Positions 1-5,914 of a stretch of DNA of 16,500 nucleotides are shown in pieces. The position numbers and the translations under genes are program-made. A model generated the notes under the pieces. The model was not told the origin of the DNA, made no database searches, and saw only the letters and a program-made list of their open reading frames with translations. Each line of letters opens with the position of its first letter. Position 1 is the first letter of the stretch. Source of the DNA: CAZPRY01 sp964589175 (lineage in GTDB: Bacteria > Fidelibacterota > UBA2242); assembly GCA_964589175.1 (NCBI GenBank), contig CAZPRY010000066.1:1-16500 (forward strand). The letters run 5' to 3'.

Positions 1-2
1 AA

Positions 3-31
3 TTGTTAACAATGGATACAGTTTTTATAAT
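3..31 (+). promoter_or_regulatory. Probable sigma70-type promoter for the ferredoxin/DUF6132 pair
   Basis: A TTGTTA hexamer (3-8) is followed after 17 bases by a perfect TATAAT (26-31). Transcription would start near 38 and leave a leader of about 100 bases before the ferredoxin start at 137. The -35 box matches the consensus at four of six positions. This is a pattern match only; FCB bacteria sometimes use other promoter consensus sequences. Confidence 0.45.
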
Positions 32-136
32 AAAACAGGTTTGTCAAAGGTCTCTGTAACCGAAGATCGCCCCACTTATCGAAGGTTTCTGTCTGTAGAT
101 CTGATTCAATCCGAAAAAACCGAAAAGAGAGGATTT

Positions 137-316
137 ATGATTCGCGTAAATGAACATTACTGCCCGCAAAACCATCCCTGTCCCATCGTGCGTGCCTGCC
201 CGGTTGGCGCCGTCACCCAGGAGAATTTCTACTCCGCGCCCAAAATCGATGAAGAGGAATGCACTGAATGCGGTATCTGCACCCGCATGTGCAATGTATT
301 CTTCACGGCAGCCTGA
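137..316 (+). CDS. Small 4Fe-4S ferredoxin-like protein (59 aa)
   Basis: A 59-residue cysteine-rich protein, probably a cytoplasmic electron carrier or a small iron-sulfur subunit. The C-terminal half has a C-x2-C-x2-C-x3-C motif at C42, C45, C48 and C52. The N-terminal half has C9, C15 and C21, with C21 followed by Pro (ACPVGA), as in the closing cysteine of a classical ferredoxin motif. That gives seven cysteines, one short of the eight needed for two standard 4Fe-4S clusters, and C52 is followed by Asn rather than the usual Pro. I recall similar short proteins with a CPQNHxCP start in anaerobes. The ATG at 137 is chosen because AGAGAGG lies just upstream; an in-frame TTG at 41 would add 32 residues with no ferredoxin character. 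The next gene starts 37 bases after the stop. The electron partner is unknown. Confidence 0.8.
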   Translation: MIRVNEHYCPQNHPCPIVRACPVGAVTQENFYSAPKIDEEECTECGICTRMCNVFFTAA

Positions 317-353
317 TTTTCACCAATTCGTATTTACATTGGATAATAACATC

Positions 354-554
354 ATGAAACGTCTCGAATCGATCAAAATCTATTTCGAAGGAAAAAAAGT
401 GTTAAGAATCGCAATTTTCTCAGTTGGGGGTGCCATTGCAGGATTTCTCTACTACAAATTCGTCGGTTGCCGTTCCGGTACCTGCCCGATTACGAGCAAT
501 CCCTACATCAGCACTTTCTGGGGTGCGTTGATCGGCTTCCTGTTCTCGATCTGA
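354..554 (+). CDS. DUF6132-like small membrane protein (66 aa)
   Basis: A 66-residue protein with a short charged N-terminus (about residues 1-18) and two hydrophobic stretches, about 19-37 and 52-66, consistent with two membrane passes. Between them lies the segment GCRSGTCPITSNP, with two cysteines five residues apart followed by Pro-Ile-Thr-Ser-Asn-Pro. This is the hallmark I associate with the uncharacterised DUF6132 family of FCB bacteria, often found near redox or thiol proteins. The ATG at 354 gives a family-like length; the Shine-Dalgarno signal is weak. It follows the mini-ferredoxin by 37 bases on the same strand and both precede a terminator, so the two are probably co-transcribed. 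A redox or metal-related role is only an inference from the cysteine pair and the neighbour. Confidence 0.7.
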   Translation: MKRLESIKIYFEGKKVLRIAIFSVGGAIAGFLYYKFVGCRSGTCPITSNPYISTFWGALIGFLFSI

Positions 555-579
555 GAAGCGACTGATTGTCCCATTTTTT

Positions 580-616
580 GCCTTCCGCAGTTTTTTCGAA
601 TCGGCGTAAGGCTTTT
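580..616 (+). terminator. Probable intrinsic terminator after the DUF6132 gene
   Basis: GCCTTCCGC (580-588) pairs with GCGTAAGGC (604-612) to give a nine-position stem with one C/T mismatch and a 15-base loop, followed by TTTTCATTTT. It lies 26 bases after the stop codon at 554. The large loop lowers certainty. Confidence 0.5.
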
Positions 617-717
617 CATTTTCCGGCAGGCAGTATTTCAGCCCGGCATTTGCCTTATTGTAACCTCATATTTCATCCGAGCCTCAAATTGCGATGTACC
701 GAATTATTAAAACTTAT

Positions 718-746
718 TTGATATTTTTGAATTTAGTCGCTATTTT
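718..746 (+). promoter_or_regulatory. Possible promoter of the lplA-PDH operon
   Basis: TTGATA (718-723) and TATTTT (741-746) are separated by 17 bases and lie just before lplA. Both boxes are imperfect (four of six matches each), but the spacing is ideal and the surroundings are AT-rich. The predicted transcript would start near 753, leaving a very short leader that still includes the AGGAT ribosome binding site at 756-760. Confidence 0.4.
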
Positions 747-765
747 AATGAAAACAGGATAACAG

Positions 766-1740
766 ATGAAAGACTCGCGGTTGCTGATTTCACCTGGCCG
801 AAACGTACATTCCCATCTTGCCGTCGAGGAATTTTTCCTCAACAATTTAGATGCCGATCAAGCGTTCATCTTGTTCTATCGCAACGATCCTTCGGTTGTC
901 ATCGGTAAGCACCAGAATCCCTGGAAAGAGAGCAATCCGTACCTCTTGAAGCAGGAACACATCGCGCTGGCACGACGTATTTCGGGCGGCGGTACCGTCT
1001 ATCATGATCCGGGGAATCTTAACTTCGCCTTTATCGCGAAGACCGACTCTTTCGATAAAGTTCAAAACCTGCGTTTAATCCAGCAGACGCTTTCGACATT
1101 GGGGATCGAGACCGAACTGAATGAACACTGCGATATTTTACATCAGGGCCGGAAAGTGTCAGGCAGTTCCTGCGCGATCCGTAAAGGCAAGACTCTGCAG
1201 CATGGTACGTTGCTTATCGGTGCCGATCTCGATACACTGGAACGCAGCCTGCAGCCGGCAATCGCCCAAATTAACGATAAATCGGTTCTATCCCGAAAAT
1301 CCCGGGTGACAAATCTGGACTCCGTCCGAAGACATTTGAGCCCGGAAATGTTCATCGAAGCATTCCGGCAGAAATTCCGGGAATCATTCGATTCCGAATT
1401 ATATCCCGAAACCAAGATACCATCCATAGAGCAATCCAAATATTACTCGAAGCAGACATCTTTTGACTGGATTTACGGGCACACGCCCGACTTCCGGGTG
1501 GAATTTTCCAATCAATTTTCCTGGCATTACAATGCAATGGAAATCAGCGTATCCCGCGGATTCATTCATAATGTTGAATTTGATGGTCCCCTTCCCTGCG
1601 GATTGGTGAACAAAATCGCCAAACAATTCACACAGTCGCCTTTTGACAGTGAATATCTTGCGGGCCGCATGGCTCAAGAATTCACGCGATTGAAGTCGGA
1701 AGAGGAATTCTACCGCTGGTTTTCCGAAATAAAATTTTAA
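766..1740 (+). CDS. lplA: Lipoate-protein ligase A
   Basis: A 324-residue cytoplasmic enzyme that activates lipoate with ATP and transfers it to a lysine on lipoyl domains of 2-oxoacid dehydrogenase E2 or GcvH. The sequence shows the lipoate-binding motif RRISGGGTVYHDPGN (70-84), the KVSGSS motif with the likely catalytic K130 (130-135), and HGTLL (146-150). The segment KSVLSRKSRVTNL (172-184) follows, as in the LplA family. Residues from about 235 to the end fit the C-terminal accessory domain, so this is the full two-domain form, close in length to E. coli LplA, rather than an octanoyltransferase of the LipM/LipB type. AGGAT lies just before the ATG. It is the first gene of an operon whose last gene encodes a lipoyl-bearing E2, which is its probable substrate. 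Scavenging of free lipoate is the expected role, although use of octanoate is possible. Confidence 0.92.
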   Translation: MKDSRLLISPGRNVHSHLAVEEFFLNNLDADQAFILFYRNDPSVVIGKHQNPWKESNPYLLKQEHIALARRISGGGTVYHDPGNLNFAFIAKTDSFDKVQNLRLIQQTLSTLGIETELNEHCDILHQGRKVSGSSCAIRKGKTLQHGTLLIGADLDTLERSLQPAIAQINDKSVLSRKSRVTNLDSVRRHLSPEMFIEAFRQKFRESFDSELYPETKIPSIEQSKYYSKQTSFDWIYGHTPDFRVEFSNQFSWHYNAMEISVSRGFIHNVEFDGPLPCGLVNKIAKQFTQSPFDSEYLAGRMAQEFTRLKSEEEFYRWFSEIKF

Positions 1741-1752
1741 CAGGAGGGTACA

Positions 1753-2193
1753 ATGAAACCGAATGAAATTATGCAGAAACTGGACGGCATTCTCAGTAGT
1801 GTTAAAACCGCCGTTCTGGCAACAACGGACCAAACCGGCAATCCGCATGTGCGCTGGATGAGCCCGGTGATCCTGGCCGGTCAGCCCAATGCCCTGTACG
1901 CCGTGACCTCACCCCATTTCACGAAGACCAACCAGATCGGCGAGCATGCCGACGTGGAGTGGATGGTCCAGAGCAAAGACCTGCGCGAAATCATCAACGT
2001 CAGAGGCAAAGTCAATATTATCGACAATCCCGCCCTGAAAGCCGAAATCCTGCAGAGCATCGGCGACCGCCTGAATGTCTTCTGGAAACTCAGTGGAGAA
2101 GCTACCGATTACGTGGTACTGGAAACGGTAATCGAAGAAGCCGTTTACTATCTCCCCATGAAACCGCAGAAAGTCCGCATAAAATTTGCCTAA
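1753..2193 (+). CDS. Pyridoxamine 5'-phosphate oxidase-fold (PPOX) family protein
   Basis: A 146-residue protein that matches the split-barrel flavin-binding PPOX fold, in the small 'general stress protein 26-like' style. The N-terminal half has the typical strand sequence KTAVLATTDQTGNPHVRWMSP (about 18-38), and the strand ALYAVTSPHFTKTNQI (about 47-62) follows, where family members bind flavin phosphate. These proteins are usually dimers binding FMN, FAD, F420 or haem, and substrates vary too much to assign one. It is not PdxH: it is shorter and lacks the recognisable C-terminal PdxH region. A strong AGGAGGG ribosome binding site sits before the ATG. It begins 12 bases after lplA and ends 36 bases before pdhA, so it is embedded in the lipoate/PDH operon, yet no known PDH step needs it. 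Confidence 0.8.
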   Translation: MKPNEIMQKLDGILSSVKTAVLATTDQTGNPHVRWMSPVILAGQPNALYAVTSPHFTKTNQIGEHADVEWMVQSKDLREIINVRGKVNIIDNPALKAEILQSIGDRLNVFWKLSGEATDYVVLETVIEEAVYYLPMKPQKVRIKFA

Positions 2194-2229
2194 AGGCAAG
2201 TTTTAAAAGGTATAATGAAAGGATAGATC

Positions 2230-3207
2230 ATGAAAATAAATCCAAAAAAATACAAAAAGGACTTTCTCTCGAAGCTGCTCAGGCACATGCTGCTGATCCG
2301 GCGCTTCGAGGAGAAAGCCGGCCAGGCCTATGGTCTGAAGAAAATCGGCGGTTTCCTGCACCTGTACATCGGGCAGGAAGCGGTTGCAGTCGGTTCGATC
2401 GCCACCCTGGATCTGAAAACCGACTACGTATTCACGGCCTATCGCGATCACGGTCATGCGCTCGCCGTGGGTTCCGATCCGAATGCACTGATGGCCGAAT
2501 TATACGGCAAGAAAGACGGCATCTCGCGCGGCAAAGGCGGTTCGATGCATTTCTTCGATAAGGAAAAGCACCTGATGGGCGGAAACGGTATCGTCGGGGC
2601 GCATGTTCCCCTGGCGGCCGGCGCGGGCCTGAAAATCCGCTATAACAAAGAAAAGGGCGCCGTGCTGTGTTTCTTTGGCGACGGCGCGATTCACCAGGGC
2701 GCATTTCACGAAACTCTGAATCTGGCCAAAATCTGGAAGTTGCCGGTGATCTTCATCTGCGAAAACAACCAGTACGGCATGGGCACCGATTTCCGGCGGG
2801 TTTCCTCGGTGGACGATTTCTCGGTCATGGGCGCTTCATACAACATTCCGGGTAAACAGGTCGACGGCATGGACGTTCTGAAAGTTTACGAAGAAGTAAC
2901 CGAAGCCATCAAGCGCGCCAAAAAAGAGAGCGAACCGACCTTTCTGGAAATCAAGACGTACCGCTACAAGGGACATTCCATGAGCGACCCGGCAACCTAC
3001 CGCACGAAGGAAGAGTTGCAGGAATACAAGGACCAGGACCCCATCCTGATTCTGAAAGAAGCCATGAAGGAAGCCGGAATGCTGACGGACGATGAATTCC
3101 TGGAACTCGACAAGGAAGCCAAGAACATCGCCAAAGAGTCGGCGGAATTCGCCGAGAAAAGCCCCGAACCGGAACTTAAAACCCTGTACGAAGACGTACT
3201 CGTATAA
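2230..3207 (+). CDS. pdhA: Pyruvate dehydrogenase E1 component, alpha subunit
   Basis: A 325-residue thiamine-diphosphate-dependent subunit that, with E1-beta, decarboxylates pyruvate and passes the acetyl group to E2. The thiamine diphosphate/Mg motif starts with GDG at 150-152 and closes with NN at 179-180, the expected spacing. YRDHGHALA (71-79) and the active-site loop region YKGHSMSDPATYRTKEE (246-262) match the heterotetrameric mitochondrial/alphaproteobacterial type. An acetoin or branched-chain dehydrogenase E1-alpha is the alternative; the neighbouring E1-beta and E2 sequences argue for pyruvate. AAAGGAT precedes the ATG. pdhB starts 11 bases after the stop. Confidence 0.92.
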   Translation: MKINPKKYKKDFLSKLLRHMLLIRRFEEKAGQAYGLKKIGGFLHLYIGQEAVAVGSIATLDLKTDYVFTAYRDHGHALAVGSDPNALMAELYGKKDGISRGKGGSMHFFDKEKHLMGGNGIVGAHVPLAAGAGLKIRYNKEKGAVLCFFGDGAIHQGAFHETLNLAKIWKLPVIFICENNQYGMGTDFRRVSSVDDFSVMGASYNIPGKQVDGMDVLKVYEEVTEAIKRAKKESEPTFLEIKTYRYKGHSMSDPATYRTKEELQEYKDQDPILILKEAMKEAGMLTDDEFLELDKEAKNIAKESAEFAEKSPEPELKTLYEDVLV

Positions 3208-3218
3208 AGGAGGGCCAA

Positions 3219-4196
3219 ATGCCAATCATTACATACAGAGACGCAATCCGGGAAGCCATCGATGAGGAAATGGCCCGCGATAAAAACGTCATCCTCATGG
3301 GAGAAGAGGTCGCCCAGTACAACGGCGCTTACAAGGTCAGCAAGGGACTCTGGGATAAATACGGCAGCGAACGCATCATCGACACGCCGATCACGGAGGA
3401 AGGATTCACCGGTGTTGGTATCGGCGCCGCCATGGCCGGCCTGCGCCCTATCGTCGAATGGATGACTTTCAATTTTGCGATTCAGGCCATGGACCAGGTG
3501 TTCAACAACGCCGCCAAAATGCTCTACATGTCCGGCGGGCAGTTTAACATTCCGATCGTATTTCGCGGTCCCAACGGACCGGCCGAATTTCTGGCTTCGC
3601 AGCATTCACAGGCGCTGCAGTCACTGTTCGCCCATTTCCCTGGTTTGAAGGTGGTGTCGCCGGCAACGCCCTATGACGCCAAAGGGCTGCTCAAGACAGC
3701 CATCCGCGACGATAATCCGGTCGTCTTCATGGAAGCCGAGATGATCTATGCCTGGGAAGGCGAGGTGCCAACCGAGGAATACCTGATCGAAATCGGCAAA
3801 GCAGACATCAAACGCGAAGGTTCGGACATTTCGCTGATCACCTTCGGTAAACCGCTGCGGATCGTCCTCGAAGCGGCCGAACAGCTGGCGGACAAGGGCA
3901 TCCAGGCCGAAGTACTCGACCTGCGCAGCCTGCGCCCGCTCGATGAAGAGGCAATTCTCGCCACCGTCCGTAAGACGAACCGCGCCGTGATTATCGACGA
4001 AGCCTGGCCGGTTGCCAGTATCGCTTCGCATGTCGGCTGGCTGATTTCGAACAAGGCCTTCGATGAACTCGACGCGCCCGTCGAACTGGTTACGTCCGAA
4101 GATGTGCCGATGCCGTATAACCACACACTCGAACTGGCGGCGCAGCCTTCGGTCGAAAAGATAATCAAAGCGTCCCAAAAAGTGCTTTACCTATAG
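3219..4196 (+). CDS. pdhB: Pyruvate dehydrogenase E1 component, beta subunit
   Basis: A 325-residue partner of E1-alpha in the alpha2-beta2 E1 enzyme. DTPITEEGF (55-63) carries the conserved glutamate (E60) that activates thiamine diphosphate. VEWMTFNFAIQAMDQ (79-93), FRGPNGPAEFLASQHSQ (115-131, including H129) and the C-terminal transketolase domain (about 195-320, with VIIDEAWP) all follow the mitochondrial/alphaproteobacterial PdhB pattern. Unlike many alphaproteobacterial PdhB proteins it has no N-terminal lipoyl domain, starting directly with the pyrimidine-binding domain. AAAGGAGG lies before the ATG. Its stop codon overlaps the AGGAGG site used by the next gene, so translation of E1-beta and E2 is probably coupled. 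Confidence 0.93.
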   Translation: MPIITYRDAIREAIDEEMARDKNVILMGEEVAQYNGAYKVSKGLWDKYGSERIIDTPITEEGFTGVGIGAAMAGLRPIVEWMTFNFAIQAMDQVFNNAAKMLYMSGGQFNIPIVFRGPNGPAEFLASQHSQALQSLFAHFPGLKVVSPATPYDAKGLLKTAIRDDNPVVFMEAEMIYAWEGEVPTEEYLIEIGKADIKREGSDISLITFGKPLRIVLEAAEQLADKGIQAEVLDLRSLRPLDEEAILATVRKTNRAVIIDEAWPVASIASHVGWLISNKAFDELDAPVELVTSEDVPMPYNHTLELAAQPSVEKIIKASQKVLYL

Positions 4197-4205
4197 GAGG
4201 ATGTC

Positions 4206-5444
4206 ATGGCAGAAGTTTTAATGATGATCGCGCTTTCTCCGACGATGGAGAAAGGTACCATACAGCGCTGGAATGTGCAGGAAGGTGACAAGTTCGCCTC
4301 CGGTGACGTCCTCTGCGAGGTCGAAACCGACAAGACCACAATGGAATACGAAGCACCGGACGAAGGCACGCTGTTGAAAATTATCGTGCCCGAGGGCGGT
4401 CAGGCGGCAATAGCGCAGCCGATCGCCATCTATGGCGAAGAAGGCGAAGACATCAGCGGTTTATTAAAAGAGACTGCGGCCAAACCGGCGGAAGTCGCCA
4501 CCGTTCAGGAAACCGGTACGGCTACAGAGGCAACCGTTACCCCGGCAGCCGTACCGGAATCACCGGCGGATGTGCTCTTCGAAAAACGTATCCGGATTTC
4601 ACCGCTGGCGCGCAAAATCGCCCGACAGAAGGGCATTGATCCGGCCGGAATTCAGGGCAGCGGACCGGGCGGACGCATTGTCAAAAGCGACCTGGAAAAA
4701 GCCGCGGCTCCGGTTCAGAGCAAACAACGGATTTCCCCGGCGACGACGGCGGCCGTTGAGGACGATATCATCCTGCCGGTTTCCGATAAACGCCGCATCA
4801 TTGCCCAGCGCCTGGCGGAATCCAAATACACTGCGCCGCATTATTATCTTAAACTCGGTGTGGAGATGGATGACGTTCTGGCCGCGCGTAAAAAGTACAA
4901 TACACAACACCCGGACGGAAAACTCTCGCTGAACGCCTTTCTGATCAAATTCGCTGCCGAAGCACTCAAGCGTCATCCGATTGTCAATGCCACCTGGACT
5001 GGCGACACGATCCGGCAGCATCCATCGATCGATATCGGGTTGGCGGTCGCGCAAGAGGACGGATTAATTACACCCGTTGTCCGCGACTGCGGTAGCAAAG
5101 GTCTGCAACAGATTGATGCTGAATTGAGCGGCCTGATCCGCAAGGCGCAGGACGGCAAACTGGCCCCCGAGGAATATAGCGGTGCAACCTTCACGATCAG
5201 CAATCTCGGTTCTTACGGCATCGAGGAATTCACGGCGATTATAAACCCGCCGGGATCGGCTATCCTGGCTGTTGGTGCCATACAGAAAACTCCAGTTGTA
5301 GACGAAGCTGACCAGATCGTCGTGAAATCAATCATGAAATTGACGCTCTCCTGCGATCACCGCATCATCGACGGCGCCAAGGGAGCGGCGTTTCTGAAGG
5401 ATTTGAAAGACATCATCGAGAATCCGCTGCTGGCGCTGATGTAA
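4206..5444 (+). CDS. pdhC: Pyruvate dehydrogenase E2 (dihydrolipoamide acetyltransferase)
   Basis: A 412-residue core protein of the PDH complex that carries the acetyl group on a swinging lipoyl arm and transfers it to CoA. Domains in order: one lipoyl domain (about 2-80) with lipoylated lysine K43 in the ETDKTTMEY motif; an Ala/Pro/Thr/Glu-rich flexible linker (about 88-125); a peripheral-subunit-binding domain (about 130-166, ISPLARKIARQKGID and GSGPGGRIVKSDL); a second short linker; and the catalytic domain (about 188-412), with SNLGSYGIEEFTAIINPP and the active-site DHRIIDG (384-390). The N-terminal ALSPTMEKGTI resembles mitochondrial/alphaproteobacterial E2. AGGAGG (4195-4200) sits five bases before the ATG. 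It is the last gene of the operon; the E3 partner must be encoded elsewhere. Confidence 0.94.
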   Translation: MAEVLMMIALSPTMEKGTIQRWNVQEGDKFASGDVLCEVETDKTTMEYEAPDEGTLLKIIVPEGGQAAIAQPIAIYGEEGEDISGLLKETAAKPAEVATVQETGTATEATVTPAAVPESPADVLFEKRIRISPLARKIARQKGIDPAGIQGSGPGGRIVKSDLEKAAAPVQSKQRISPATTAAVEDDIILPVSDKRRIIAQRLAESKYTAPHYYLKLGVEMDDVLAARKKYNTQHPDGKLSLNAFLIKFAAEALKRHPIVNATWTGDTIRQHPSIDIGLAVAQEDGLITPVVRDCGSKGLQQIDAELSGLIRKAQDGKLAPEEYSGATFTISNLGSYGIEEFTAIINPPGSAILAVGAIQKTPVVDEADQIVVKSIMKLTLSCDHRIIDGAKGAAFLKDLKDIIENPLLALM

Positions 5445-5511
5445 CAAAATAGCCAGAGATTTACTCCGCAGGAGTTCCTTCGGAACACGGATTAGCACAG
5501 ATACTTGCATA

Positions 5512-5550
5512 GAAAACCCGGTCGATTCACTAAGGATTGACCGGGTTTTC
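5512..5550 (+). terminator. Strong intrinsic terminator of the PDH operon
   Basis: The left arm 5512-5528 (GAAAACCCGGTCGATTC) pairs with 5534-5550 (GGATTGACCGGGTTTTC) over 17 positions, including two G-T wobbles, around a five-base loop. The A-run in the left arm and T-run in the right arm make the hairpin work in either direction. It lies 67 bases after the pdhC stop codon. Confidence 0.85.
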
Positions 5551-5914
5551 TATATTCAGCATTCATGTCTGGCAAAATGACATTCAACTCTTTCGGGATC
5601 ATTACCACTCCACCGGGAAGGGCATCCGACACCCTGGTAATCAAAGCCGTTACTTAAAATGATTACCATTGGAAACATAGTGATTCGTACATATCAATAT
5701 TTATGACGGAGTAACAAAGTGATCTTTCCCTAAAAGCCCAAAATGCTTGCATTTTTAGCGAATGTTCACTAACCTGATTTAAGTAAAATTAAAGTATGTG
5801 GTAGAAATGCGAATTGCCCCTCTACCTTTTTATGCTATGTTAACCATTTTTAAAAATGGAACAGAGACCTTAAAAGATCGTTTATTGAATATCGATCAAT
5901 AGCTAGGATAAACC
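5551..5914 (+). promoter_or_regulatory. Gene-free leader region before the propeller protein, with inverted repeats
   Basis: About 360 bases without a convincing gene. A 30-codon frame from 5565 to 5657 lacks a ribosome binding site. The region holds TGGTAATCA (5635-5643) and its exact inverse TGATTACCA (5660-5668) 16 bases apart, with a further ATTACCA at 5601-5607. A separate palindrome lies at 5844-5859. The promoter of the 5915 gene should be here; the only candidate I see, TTGCAT (5747-5752) with TAACCT 17 bases later, is weak. AGGATA (5905-5910) is the likely ribosome binding site. Confidence 0.45.
5844..5859. repeat. Perfect 16-bp AT-rich palindrome
   Basis: CCATTTTTAAAAATGG reads identically on both strands. 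It lies 55 bases upstream of the start codon of the large propeller protein gene. The position suits a regulator binding site or a leader hairpin, but neither is shown by the sequence alone. Confidence 0.6.

Noticed and set aside
41..136. Upstream TTG start for the mini-ferredoxin
   Set aside because: It would add 32 residues without ferredoxin features and would start about at the predicted transcript start. The ATG at 137 has AGAGAGG upstream.
5565..5657. A 30-codon frame in the gene-free region after the PDH terminator
   Set aside because: There is no ribosome binding site, the peptide is not recognisable, and the frame overlaps inverted repeats.
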